Assembly (NCBI GenBank): GCA_021733985.1
Contig: JAIPJT010000003.1
Span: 32,189-96,188 of the forward strand
Reading direction: 5' to 3'
From: Victivallales bacterium
GTDB taxonomy: Bacteria; Verrucomicrobiota; Lentisphaeria; Victivallales; GWF2-38-69
Length of the DNA: 64,000 bases
The position numbers and the translations under genes were made by a program. Below, piece after piece: positions 7,325 to 17,300 of the stretch (its first letter is position 1; every line of letters starts with the position of its first letter). The notes below the pieces were generated by a model that made no database searches, had not been told where the DNA came from, and saw only the letters and a list, made by a program, of their open reading frames with translations.

Positions 7325-10300
7325 ATGGCTAAAAAAGTTACTATCAATGGTAACACTGCAGCATCGCATGCAGCGTACGCATTTAGCGAAGTTGCCTCAA
7401 TTTACCCAATCACACCGTCTTCTGATATGGGTGAATATGTTGACGCATGGGCAGCCCAGGGACGTAAGAACATTTTCGGTACTAAAATCGAAGTTACTGA
7501 AATGCAGTCTGAAGCTGGAGCTGCAGGAGCAGTTCACGGTTCTTTAAGTGCAGGATCGCTTACTACCACATTTACTGCTTCACAGGGACTTCTTCTAATG
7601 ATTCCCAACATGCATAAAATCGCCGGTGAAATGCTTCCGACCGTTTTTCATGTTTCCGCCCGCTCGCTGGCATGCCAGTCATTATCTATTTTCGGTGACC
7701 ACTCTGATGTAATGAGCTGCCGTAATACAGGGTTTGCCATGATGGCTGCAGGCTCTATACAGGAAGAAATGGATCTTGCTACAGTCTCTCATTTGGCTAC
7801 TTTGAAAGCTCAGATCCCGTTCCTTTCATTCTTTGACGGTTTTAGAACCTCACATGAAATTCAGAAAGTCGAAGAAATTGATTATGCTACAATGAAAGAG
7901 CTCTGCGACATGGAATATGTAGAGCGTTTCCGTAAAAGAGCAATGCGTCCTGAAGACCCTATAGTAAAGGTTGCGGCACAGAATCCTGATGTTTACTTCC
8001 AGGGTAGAGAAACGGTCAACAAATACTATGATGCAGTACCGGAAATCGTACAGGAATATATGGATAAACTCGCGGCTAAGATTGGCCGTCAGTACCATCT
8101 TTTTGATTATGTAGGAGCACCGGATGCAGAAAAAGTTATAATCGCAATGGGTTCTTCATGTGATACAATAGAAGAAACTGTTAATTACCTGACTGCACGC
8201 GGAGAAAAAGTAGGAGCCATCAAGGTTAGACTTTACAGACCGTTCTCAGCAAAAGCTTTTCTTGATTCTCTTCCATCAACCGTTAAAAAAATTGCAGTGC
8301 TTGACAGAACTAAAGAGCCGGGTGCGCTTGGTGAACCGCTTTACATGGATGTTGCTACTGTACTTGCAGGAAAAGATATTAAAGTTATCGGCGGACGCTA
8401 CGGCCTTTCAAGTAAGGAATTTACTCCTTCAATGGTTAAAGCTGTTTATGATCATCTTGAAGGAGAGGCTTTCCACAGCTTTACAGTTGGTATCGAAGAT
8501 GATGTTACAAATCTTTCAATCCCGGTCAATGAGCATATTAATACAGAGCCTGAAGGCGTAATGGGATGTATGTTCTGGGGACTTGGCTCTGACGGAACAG
8601 TAGGAGCAAACAAAAACTCAATTAAAATTATCGGTGACAATACAGATATGAACGCCCAGGGTTACTTTGTTTATGACTCAAAGAAATCTTATGGCATCAC
8701 TGTTTCCCACCTGCGCTTCGGCAAATGCAGAATACAAAGTCCGTATCAGGTTAAAAACCCGGAATTTGTCGCCTGCCATAATGCTTCTTATATTGGACGT
8801 TATGATATGCTGTCCGGTATTAAAGAAGGCGGAATCTTCCTGCTCAATTCAGAATTTGACAGCTCTGAAGTATTTAATCATCTTACCAGAGATATGCAGG
8901 AAACCATAATAAACAAAAACATTAAATTTTACAATATTGATGCTTTAAAAATCTCTGAAGAAGCAGGGTTAGGCGCTCGTATTAACACTGTGATGATGGC
9001 TGCATTCTTTAAAATTTCAGGTGTTCTCCCTGAAAAAGAAGCTATTGAGCTTATGAAAAATGCCATTAAGAAAGAGTACAGCAGGAAAGGTGAAGATATT
9101 GTAAAAATGAACTGGGACTGCATTGACAAAGCGGCTGCCGCACTTCAGCAGATTGATGTCCCTGATTCAATTACAGAATCATATGAATTTAAACCAATGA
9201 TTTCCGATGACGCTGATGACTTTGCAAAAGAAGTTATCAAACCGACACTTCATCTTGAGGGCGACTCAATACCTGTATCAAAGATGTCTTTTGACGGAAC
9301 ACTGCCTACAGCAACCTCAAAACTTGAAAAACGCTGTATCGGCCCGAGAATACCAAGGTGGCTTCCTGAAAACTGTATACAGTGTAATCAGTGTGTAAAT
9401 TCCTGTCCTCATGCAGTAATAAGAGCCAAACAGATTGCTCCGGCATATCTTGAAGGCGCTCCTGAAGCATTCAAAACTCTTAAATCAAAAACTAAAAACG
9501 ATAAAGAATTGCAGTATAGACTTCAGATTTATGTAGAAGACTGTACAGGGTGCGGTGTCTGCGTTGAAACATGTCCGGCTAAAAAGAAAGCACTCGAATT
9601 CAGTACTCTTGAAAAAGAGCGCGAAGCAGGCGAAATAGAAAACTACAGATACTTTGAAAAGCTTCCTGAAAACGTCCTGGACGGTGTTTCTGATACCACA
9701 CTTAAAGGCGCAATGTTCAAACAGCCTCTTTTCGAGTTTTCAGGTGCATGCGCAGGTTGCGGAGAAACTCCATATGTAAGAATGGTTACTCAGCTGTTTG
9801 GAAACAGAATGTTAGCTGCCAACGCTACAGGCTGTTCCTCAATCTATGGCGGTACTTTCCCGACTGTACCATACTGTAAAGACTCAAAAGGCTACGGCCC
9901 GGCCTGGGGCAACTCGCTTTTTGAAGACAATGCTGAATATGCGTTTGGTATGCGTCTGGCGGTAGACAGTAACAGAGAACAGCTTAAAATGAATGTTGAA
10001 AAACTGCTTTCAGAAGGCTTAAAAAATAAAGAACTGCAGGCTGCCCTCGAAAAATGTCTCAGCATTTGGGACAAAACGGATGATGAAGCTGTGGATGCAC
10101 AGGAGGCAGCTAAAATAGAAATAAATAAAGCAGTTAAAACCTGTAAGTGTGAGTGTAAAGAAGTTCTATTAAAAGTTGCTGAACTTCAGGATTACTTCAT
10201 TGATAAGAGTGTCTGGGCTATCGGCGGTGACGGCTGGGCAAACGATATTGGATACGGCGGCCTTGATCATGTAGTTGCTTCCGGCAAAGATGTTAATCTT

Positions 10301-10837
10301 CTTGTGCTTGACACTGAAGTATATTCTAATACCGGCGGCCAGGCTTCAAAGGCAACTCCGATAGGTGCTGTTGCTAAATTTGCTAATGCCGGTATGCGTA
10401 AACCCAAGAAGAACTTAGGATTTATGTGTATGACTTACGGGGATGTATATGTAGCTTCAATATCTTTAGGTGCAAACCGTAATCAGGCACTGAAAGCCAT
10501 CAGAGAAGCAGGAGAACATAAAGGCCCGTCCGTTATAATAGCATATGCTCCATGTATCGCTCATGGTATAAATATGATGAAAACTCAGATTGAGCAGAAA
10601 CGTGCTGTCGATTGCGGTTATTATCAGCTATTCCGCTATAACCCGAACTTAGACAAGCCGTTCATTTGGGAAACAAAAGAACCAAAAGAAAGTTACCAGG
10701 AGTTCATTAGAAGTGAACGCCGCTATACAGCATTGAAGAAAACAGCTCCGGAAGAAGCAGAAAAACTGTTTGCTGAGTCTGAAAAAGATGCGAAGAGGCG
10801 TAATGAATTCTTCAGAAAAATGGGCGATATAATGTAA
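7325..10837 (+). CDS. nifJ: Pyruvate:ferredoxin (flavodoxin) oxidoreductase
   Basis: It decarboxylates pyruvate to acetyl-CoA plus CO2 and reduces ferredoxin or flavodoxin, the central catabolic step in many anaerobes. The 1170 residues are a normal length for the single-chain enzyme. Domains run in order: the N-terminal pyrimidine-binding domain (ITPSSDMGEYVD, TEMQSEAGAAGAVHG); the middle domains; two 4Fe-4S motifs (CIQCNQCVNSCPH near 683-695 and CTGCGVCVETCP near 740-751); and the C-terminal TPP domain with CAGCGETPY near 809 and GGDGWANDIGYGG near 966. SNTGGQASKATPIGA marks the TPP/Mg site. The start has a strong AGGAGG six bases upstream. It is monocistronic, with its own promoter and a strong terminator. 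Its codon use (many GCA/GGT/CGT) suggests high expression. Confidence 0.97.
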   Translation: MAKKVTINGNTAASHAAYAFSEVASIYPITPSSDMGEYVDAWAAQGRKNIFGTKIEVTEMQSEAGAAGAVHGSLSAGSLTTTFTASQGLLLMIPNMHKIAGEMLPTVFHVSARSLACQSLSIFGDHSDVMSCRNTGFAMMAAGSIQEEMDLATVSHLATLKAQIPFLSFFDGFRTSHEIQKVEEIDYATMKELCDMEYVERFRKRAMRPEDPIVKVAAQNPDVYFQGRETVNKYYDAVPEIVQEYMDKLAAKIGRQYHLFDYVGAPDAEKVIIAMGSSCDTIEETVNYLTARGEKVGAIKVRLYRPFSAKAFLDSLPSTVKKIAVLDRTKEPGALGEPLYMDVATVLAGKDIKVIGGRYGLSSKEFTPSMVKAVYDHLEGEAFHSFTVGIEDDVTNLSIPVNEHINTEPEGVMGCMFWGLGSDGTVGANKNSIKIIGDNTDMNAQGYFVYDSKKSYGITVSHLRFGKCRIQSPYQVKNPEFVACHNASYIGRYDMLSGIKEGGIFLLNSEFDSSEVFNHLTRDMQETIINKNIKFYNIDALKISEEAGLGARINTVMMAAFFKISGVLPEKEAIELMKNAIKKEYSRKGEDIVKMNWDCIDKAAAALQQIDVPDSITESYEFKPMISDDADDFAKEVIKPTLHLEGDSIPVSKMSFDGTLPTATSKLEKRCIGPRIPRWLPENCIQCNQCVNSCPHAVIRAKQIAPAYLEGAPEAFKTLKSKTKNDKELQYRLQIYVEDCTGCGVCVETCPAKKKALEFSTLEKEREAGEIENYRYFEKLPENVLDGVSDTTLKGAMFKQPLFEFSGACAGCGETPYVRMVTQLFGNRMLAANATGCSSIYGGTFPTVPYCKDSKGYGPAWGNSLFEDNAEYAFGMRLAVDSNREQLKMNVEKLLSEGLKNKELQAALEKCLSIWDKTDDEAVDAQEAAKIEINKAVKTCKCECKEVLLKVAELQDYFIDKSVWAIGGDGWANDIGYGGLDHVVASGKDVNLLVLDTEVYSNTGGQASKATPIGAVAKFANAGMRKPKKNLGFMCMTYGDVYVASISLGANRNQALKAIREAGEHKGPSVIIAYAPCIAHGINMMKTQIEQKRAVDCGYYQLFRYNPNLDKPFIWETKEPKESYQEFIRSERRYTALKKTAPEEAEKLFAESEKDAKRRNEFFRKMGDIM

Positions 10838-10860
10838 TATTTTAAAAGTAATAAAATCAA

Positions 10861-10890
10861 AAAAGCTCTTCCTTTTCGGGAAGAGCTTTT
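10861..10890 (+). terminator. Terminator after nifJ
   Basis: A perfect 12-bp stem (AAAAGCTCTTCC / GGAAGAGCTTTT) has a 6-base loop and is followed by a T-rich tail. It begins 23 bases after the nifJ stop. Confidence 0.92.
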
Positions 10891-11046
10891 TGTTTTCAAT
10901 TGCATCTTATATTACTTCATAACCGGTAAATATAAAGCTTCCAACAGCTAATGGTTTGCCTGGACGCAGCAGCACACTGAGTAGTAGCGTACTGTACTCA
11001 TACTAATTATTTACGCCGAATACATTTCGGCAAATAAACTAACTGC
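10891..11046. other. Non-coding stretch with one hairpin
   Basis: No ORF or RNA gene is recognised here. The segment 11005-11038 can form a hairpin (TTATTT..GCCGAA with TTCGGC.AAATAA). It leads directly into repeat B1. It resembles repeat debris, but no match to another family was found in the window. Confidence 0.35.
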
Positions 11047-11144
11047 AATTAGACGGTCCACGAAAAAGGGTTTCATAGCTCTGATTTTTCTTTTGCTATG
11101 ATAATCATATCACAAGATTTATGATTTTTCACAGCCGTCTAATT
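11047..11144. repeat. Family B element, copy B1 (98 bp, MITE-like)
   Basis: It is bounded by AATTAGACGG (11047-11056) and CCGTCTAATT (11135-11144), a perfect 10-bp terminal inverted repeat. The inner part matches 14047-14289 (minus an internal insertion) and the reverse complement of 39450-39492. It has no coding capacity. Confidence 0.75.
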
Positions 11145-11290
11145 AAAAGTTAAATTTTACTTTAACTAAAGTAAAATTTGGAAAAAAATCTATAAAAAAC
11201 AGGACAAAATGATTACATTGTATCACACTCTATGTTTCTATAATGTTTATATGGCTTTTCAGGCCGCTTTTCTACTGAAAATTTGATAAT

Positions 11291-11452
11291 AATTAGCGTT
11301 GATCTTCGTTCGACGAAGTTTAATCATTTCTGAAACAAAACGGTAGGGCGCGATCTCCGAGCGCGCCGCAATACAGCATTATTGTTAAATGTATAATAAA
11401 ATTATACGATTTAATGCAATATTTTACTGTATAGTAATTTTGTCTCAGGGAA
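11291..11452 (+). repeat. Family A repeat, copy A2
   Basis: It starts with AATTAGCGTTGATCTTCG, which folds with CGAAG just downstream. CTGAAACAAAA at 11330-11340 pairs with TTTTGTCTCAG at 11438-11448 as a terminal inverted repeat. Compared with the 49.2-49.4 kb copy it lacks a GC-rich hairpin of about 40 bases near 11361. The element supplies the last codons and the stop of purA (minus strand). Confidence 0.8.
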
Positions 11453-12725
11453 AGACTGTGAAAGTCTGAGAGCGTTTCGGCCCTACAGATATTATACCTA
11501 TATCAGCATTTACAAGTTCTGCAATCCATTTTAAATAATTCTGAGCCTGCAAAGGCAGTTCATCAAAAGATTTAGCCTTACTTGTATCAGACTGCCACCC
11601 TGCCATCTCTTCGTATATAGGTTTTGCCTTTTCCATAAGTTCTGTATCAGAGGGCATAGCTTTATATTGAATACCGTCTATTTCGTAAGCTGTACATACC
11701 TTCAGTGTTTTTAATTTATCGAGTACATCAAGCTTTGTTATTGCGAGTTTATCGGTCCCGTTAACCATACATGAATATTTAGCAGAAACAGCATCAAACC
11801 AGCCGCATCTTCTCGGGCGTCCGGTTGTAGCCCCAAACTCACTGCCGATTTTTCTTATAGTTTCTCCTTCTTCATTGAAAAGTTCCGTTGGAAACGGCCC
11901 CTCGCCGACCCTTGTGCAGTATGCTTTCATAACACCGTAAATTTCTGTAATATATTTTGGAGACAGTCCGGAGCCTGTACAAGCAGCGCCTGTGGTTGTA
12001 TTGCTGCTTGTAACATAGGGATAAGTTCCGTAGTCCACATCAAGGAGCATCCCCTGAGCTCCTTCAAATAATATTTTTTTTCCACTGGATGCTGCTTTAT
12101 TAACAGTCAATACAGTATCTTTTATATAAGGAGCAAGAAACTCAGCTGCTTCTTTTAATTTTCTCCATTCTGTTTCAACATCTACTTTTTCAAAATCAAA
12201 ACCTTCCAGGATAGTATTATAATATTCCGCTTCTTCACGAAAACGGGATTCAAACCTTTTGATATCAAGCATTTCAAGTGCTCTAATGCCCCGTCTTGCG
12301 GCTTTATCGCCGTATGTCGGTCCGATTCCTCTTTTTGTAGTACCGATTTTTTTTTCAGGGTTTCGCTGCTGCTCTTTTAAGCCGTCTATTAGACAATGAT
12401 ATTGAAATATGAGATGGGAGCGTGTACTGATTTCAAACCTGTTTTTAAAACTTACTCCGGACTGTGAAAGAGCTTCCATTTCTTCTTTAAGGATTACAGG
12501 ATTTACTACAACCCCGTTACCTATAATGTTTTTTGTTTTTTTTCGAAAAATTCCTGAAGGTATAAGGTGAAGGACATATTTATCATTTCCGATTTCTACA
12601 GTATGGCCGGCATTATTACCCCCTTGAAACCGGACGACCATACCAACATCTTTTGTTAATACATCTATTATTTTGCCTTTCCCTTCATCACCCCACTGTA
12701 GTCCTACAAGAATTGTTGTACTCAT
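11445..12725 (-). CDS. purA: Adenylosuccinate synthetase
   Basis: It joins IMP and aspartate with GTP to form adenylosuccinate, the first committed step to AMP. The 426-residue protein has the GTP-loop GLQWGDEGKGK near 8-18, NNAGHTVEIG near 38, and TTKRGIGPTYGDKAARRGIR near 128-147. The later VGEGPFPTEL and TTGRPRRCGWFDAV stretch is the IMP/Asp-binding region. The C-terminus runs SVGPKRSQTF and then TVFP, where usual family members simply end. The last four or five residues and the TGA stop come from the inserted repeat A2. The ribosome site AGGAAAGC is good. The gene follows ruvA and the hemerythrin gene on the same strand. Confidence 0.96.
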   Translation of the reverse strand: MSTTILVGLQWGDEGKGKIIDVLTKDVGMVVRFQGGNNAGHTVEIGNDKYVLHLIPSGIFRKKTKNIIGNGVVVNPVILKEEMEALSQSGVSFKNRFEISTRSHLIFQYHCLIDGLKEQQRNPEKKIGTTKRGIGPTYGDKAARRGIRALEMLDIKRFESRFREEAEYYNTILEGFDFEKVDVETEWRKLKEAAEFLAPYIKDTVLTVNKAASSGKKILFEGAQGMLLDVDYGTYPYVTSSNTTTGAACTGSGLSPKYITEIYGVMKAYCTRVGEGPFPTELFNEEGETIRKIGSEFGATTGRPRRCGWFDAVSAKYSCMVNGTDKLAITKLDVLDKLKTLKVCTAYEIDGIQYKAMPSDTELMEKAKPIYEEMAGWQSDTSKAKSFDELPLQAQNYLKWIAELVNADIGIISVGPKRSQTFTVFP

Positions 12726-12810
12726 TGCTGGCTTTCCTGTTGTTATAAACTTTTAAGATTGTATATATTTATTAAAAAATGCATAAATGCATAAAAAAAA
12801 GAAAATTTTT

Positions 12811-13269
12811 TTAAAAAAATTCGTGCAGTTTAATTATAAGTTTTCGCCCAAATCCTACTTCTTTTGTTAAATAATTTGCAAGCTTCAAATCATCATTAAG
12901 TGTTTGATTAGAAAACCATTCAATTAAAAAATAGGCAAACTTTAAAGTTGAGTCTCTGTCAAGTTCTCTATATTCGGCTCTTATTTTATATTCCATCAGC
13001 CTATCGAGAATGTCGCGATGCTTTTCTCTATGCTCTTTAAAATAAGGATAATTAAACTCGCTCATTAAACTTTCTTCTGAATGAAAATGTTTTACGGCAA
13101 AAGTCCTAATCTTTGAAATCCGTTTTCTGGTATTGTCGGGGTCAATTTCTCTACTGGCTAAACATTCGTCAAGAAGGTGATTAACAAATTTGTAAAAAAT
13201 TTTATGTTGTTTGTCAATTTCTTTTATGCCTACTTTAAGCTTGTCCGTCCAGACTATATTTCTTTCCAT
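12811..13269 (-). CDS. Bacteriohemerythrin-like protein with one His ligand replaced
   Basis: Hemerythrins bind O2 at a di-iron centre held by a four-helix bundle. The 152-residue product keeps the family pattern: VWTDKLKVGIKEIDKQH (first His), KHFHSEESLM (His and Glu), and YFKEHREKH (two His). The last motif is normally W...H....D. Here it reads WFSNQTLNDD, so Gln (codon CAA) stands where the fifth His belongs, with the Asp kept. O2 binding may be altered or lost. The gene lies 19 bases after ruvA and 85 bases before purA on the minus strand. A role in O2 sensing or scavenging in an anaerobe is inferred. Confidence 0.85.
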   Translation of the reverse strand: MERNIVWTDKLKVGIKEIDKQHKIFYKFVNHLLDECLASREIDPDNTRKRISKIRTFAVKHFHSEESLMSEFNYPYFKEHREKHRDILDRLMEYKIRAEYRELDRDSTLKFAYFLIEWFSNQTLNDDLKLANYLTKEVGFGRKLIIKLHEFF

Positions 13270-13288
13270 TCTTTAATCTTCCTGAAAT

Positions 13289-13894
13289 TTATGAACTTAG
13301 ATTCTGAAGAGCAAGTCTTATTAAACATTCACTGTCAGTTGCTTCATCGCTTTTTGAAGCAGCTTTTTTCACTGCTTTTTTAGCCGTTTCGTATTTAAAA
13401 CCAAGCTGAACAAGTGCAAGTGCCGCTTCCTCTGCCTGTCTTGACAGAGCTGCTTCTTCAGAGTTTTGATCATACAGGGTTTCCGGTGCAAAATCAATTA
13501 TTTTTTCTCTGAGCTCTATAACAAGGCGTTCAGATGTTTTTTTCCCAAGTCCATTAATTTTGCTTAAACTCTTAGTATCAGCATTAGTTACATATTCACA
13601 AAAATTATGTACAGAAATACTGCTCAGTATCTTAATTCCAAGTTTTGGACCGATTCCCGATGCAGAAATGAGAATTTTATACAGTCCTTTTTCAAATAAA
13701 GAGGCAAAACCGTAGAGAGTCATTTCGTCTTCTCTTACATACAAGTACGTGAATAATTCGACATTTTCACCTTCTCTCGGCAACTTATCATACGTACTCA
13801 GCGGAATTATAATTTCATAATAGACTCCGTTTACATCAACGAGTACTTCAGCAAGTGAAACTGTATCAAGTTTTCCTGTTATTTTACCAATCAT
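13289..13894 (-). CDS. ruvA: Holliday junction DNA helicase subunit RuvA
   Basis: RuvA binds Holliday junctions and loads the RuvB motor during recombination. The 201-residue protein shows the OB-fold N-terminus MIGKITGKL...VLVDVNGVYYEI. The helix-hairpin-helix repeats follow (LISASGIGPKLGIKILS near 73-89 and INGLGKKTSERLVIEL near 110-125). The C-terminal three-helix domain that contacts RuvB ends EATDSECLIRLAL. The ribosome site is AAGGAATT. It appears to lead the ruvA-hemerythrin-purA series; ruvB and ruvC are not in the window. Confidence 0.95.
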   Translation of the reverse strand: MIGKITGKLDTVSLAEVLVDVNGVYYEIIIPLSTYDKLPREGENVELFTYLYVREDEMTLYGFASLFEKGLYKILISASGIGPKLGIKILSSISVHNFCEYVTNADTKSLSKINGLGKKTSERLVIELREKIIDFAPETLYDQNSEEAALSRQAEEAALALVQLGFKYETAKKAVKKAASKSDEATDSECLIRLALQNLSS

Positions 13895-14046
13895 TATAAA
13901 ATTCCTTGAAAATAATTATTGAGTGACTTAAAACCTTTGTAAAGTTCAAATGCATAATTTGGGTTAAAATTTGCTTTTATTAATAATAGCATATAAAATA
14001 GTTTCAGACTTTTTTTTCAAAAACATTTTTGAATGTAATTTTAAAT

Positions 14047-14289
14047 AATTAGCCGGTCAATGCGAAGGAGTAGTTATTTCATAGCTTTGATTTCTCTTTA
14101 GTTATACCCAAAACGATTTGGTTTATTTATCCAACACACCATACGGTATGACCTGTATCGCATGATAAGGTCGAAAAATAAAGTGTATGTCCAAGTTCAT
14201 TCACGAAAGACAAAAGCCATAAAATCGTATACACTTGTGTTTAGCATAATAATATCACATAATTTGTAATTTTTTACAGCCGTCTAATT
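14047..14289. repeat. Family B element, copy B2, with nested element C1
   Basis: Terminal inverted repeats are AATTAGCCGG (14047-14056) and CCGTCTAATT (14280-14289). The outer parts match B1. The middle, about 14103-14240, is a separate repeat (C) found again inverted at 20667-20804. The B sequence resumes at about 14241 with AGCATAATAATATCAC. Short similar runs (TTAGTTATA and TTAGCATAA) flank C like a decayed target duplication. Confidence 0.7.
14103..14240 (+). repeat. Repeat C, copy C1 (about 138 bp)
   Basis: It aligns over its whole length, at high identity by eye, with the reverse complement of 20667-20804. Both contain CACCATACGGTAT and GATAAGGTCGAAAAATAAA. It begins with a near-palindrome, CCCAAAACGATTTGG. 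It is non-coding. Confidence 0.75.
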
Positions 14290-14383
14290 ATTTTCCTTTA
14301 ACTGAAGTAAAATTTCGAGAAAAATCATTGAATTCAATTAATAAATTAAAAACTAATATTACTGAAAAACGAAAGAAGGTATA

Positions 14384-17300
14384 ATGGTAAAACTAACTCA
14401 GACTCCCGGTATTGGAGAACATAAATTATTTTTCTGCGGTGATATTATAAAATTTAAACTTGAGCTGGATACTCCTGTAAAAGGACGGGCATTCCTGCGG
14501 ACTAATCTTGAAAAAGGGTACGTTCTCCGCAGAGAAGTTATAGCCAGAACACTTGAAAACAGAGTCGGAAGTGCCCAGGACTGGCACGATATTCCAATGT
14601 TTAAAGTAAATGAAAAAGTTTATACTGTAGATATTGCGTTAACTGAAGTGGGGCATTATGAAGCAATGTGCTGTTTTTTTGCCGAAACCAAAAATGAACC
14701 ATACTGGCCCGGAAGTAAAAATATCGCAATAAATGTTGAACCTGCAGAATACAGCTGCGCCAACTCAATTTACTGTGCTTTTCCCAGACAGTTCGGGCCG
14801 AACAAATATAATTCTGAGTCAAAGCCTATTGCAGGGCTGACAAACAGTAAAATGATAAAATTTGATAAAGAGGGTTTCACTGTAATCCCACCCTCGGGAA
14901 CCTTTAGAGATTTAAAAAAAGAACTTGACCATATAATAAACGATCTTAACTGCAGGATCATCCACCTTCTGCCAGTTAATCCGACACCTACGGTCTATGC
15001 AAGAATGGGACGCTACGGAAGTCCCTATGCTTCACTTGATTTTACCAATATAGACCCCTCTCTTGCAGAATTTGACAAACGAGCCACCCCCCTTGAACAG
15101 TTTTTGGAATTAGTTGATGAGATACATCATAAAAATGCAAAGCTGATTATTGATGTAGCTATAAACCATACCGGCTGGGCATCAAAAGTTCATGAAGAAC
15201 ACCCTGAGTGGCTCCTTCGAGAAGAAGACGGTAAAATCATATCCCCCGGGGCCTGGGGAGTCACCTGGGGAGATCTGACAGAACTTGATCATAAAAATCT
15301 TGAACTCAGAGAATATCTTGCCGAAATGTTTCTTATCTGGTGTGAGAGAGGGGTTGACGGTTTCAGATGCGATGCAGGTTATATGATACCGTTCGATGTA
15401 TGGGAATATATTATTGCAAATGTCAAACAACAGTATCCGGATACTATTTTTCTGCTCGAAGGACTTGGCGGCGATATTAAAATTACCCTTAATCTGCTTG
15501 ATAAAGCTAACATGAACTGGGCTTACTCAGAACTTTTCCAGAATTATACTAAAAAAGAGATAACTGAATATGTAGAATTTGCCCATAAAATAAGCGGTGA
15601 AGACGGACTCATGGTAAATTATGCAGAAACCCATGACAATAATAGACTCGCAGCAACCTCCAAAGAGTATTCTATGATGAGAACCGGACTTTGCGCTCTG
15701 CTTTCAAGTTCAGGGGCTTTCGGCTTTACAAACGGTGTAGAATGGTTTGCTACTGAAAAAATTGATGTACATCAGGCCAGAGCCCTAAACTGGGGCAGCG
15801 AAACAAACCAGGTTGATTATTTATCTAAAATAAATACAATCCTAATAAATCATCCTGCTTTTCACAGATGTTCTAAAATTAAGTTCGTTGATACTAAAAA
15901 TGATAATATTATAGGTGCCGTTAGAACCTGCAAAAATAATGAGTTCAAGGCTCTTATTTTAATCAACCTTGATTATAAGAATCCCAGTAAATTTAAATAT
16001 AGTGATCTGGATCTGGGTGATTTCAGTGATATCCCATTTTACGACTTACTGAACGATCTTGATCTCACCAAAGAATACAAAGAAGATATTGCTGTTAAGC
16101 TTAAACCCGGACAAATTTTGTGCCTTGAGCAGTCACCCTCAACAATAACCAACCTTATGGCTGAAAAAGTTGTCAGGCCTGATATTATTGATGTCCAGCG
16201 CGCAAGAGCTTTGGCTCTTGAAATCATCTGCTGGAAAAACAGTTCAAATGTCGTTAATGAAATAGACAGTAGTTCTGCTGCAGAAAAATTAATAGCTGAT
16301 CCACTTAAATTTTGCAGTAATTTATATACTGAAAACACACCTGTACCTATTGTACATTTTTCCTGGCCGGAAGATACAAGAAGAAAAATAATGATACCTC
16401 CGAACCATATGCTTTTTGTAACCGCCCCCCACAGGTTCAGGGTAAGCCTTAAGTACAATAATGAAATTGTTGTTCAGCATTATAGCCTGTACTGTAAACA
16501 GGGTAAATATTTTACCTTTCTGAAATACAGCGAAAAGGCCAACTTATTCGGGTATGCAACAATAAGTATTCATGTTTATACTGAAAAAAAATGTGTCAAA
16601 ACCGACTCTGATCTATTACTGTTAGGCTATGATTTCAATTCTCCCAACCACTATTTAAGTGCAAAAGAGATAAGAAAATTTTCCGGCACTTTCCTGGATA
16701 CCAACGGTCGTGGCGGAATGATGCGTCCATGCCTGAATTGGGGAGAAATTAATGATGGATATAATGCCGTTCTCGCAGCTAATACGAATACAGATTATCC
16801 TGTAGACAGACAGATAATGTTCAATCGCGCCAGGGCATGGATTCTTAGACAGGGCAGATCAGAAGAACTCAATATTAACACAACCAGGGATTTTTTCATT
16901 AACTCTGAAGGAGGGGGGACCTGGACCTTCCATGTTCCGGTCGGGAACGGTTTATATGCTGACTGCAGTATAGCAATGATTATGGTTGACAACTGCAATG
17001 CTTTAAAAATGAGTATTTACAGACATCCTTCTCATGGTAAGAAACATTATATGCAGGATGATGATATAATCCATTTTATTATGAGACCAGATATTGAAGA
17101 CAGAAGCTTTCATGAAGAGACAAAAGCAAATGATGAATTAAAACAGAAGTTTGAGAAAGCTGTTTCGGGCTTTGAAAAAGGTTTCAGTTTTTCTCCGACT
17201 TCAGAAAGAACGCTCAGGGTTATTTCTTCAAAAGGATTTTTTGGAGTGGAACCGGAGTGGAAAACTTCAATTTCAAGAAAAACTGAAGCTGAAAGAGGTT

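Noticed and set aside
10915..11046. Possible further copy of repeat D
   Set aside because: Only short words such as CCTGG and GCAGCA coincide; no continuous alignment by eye.
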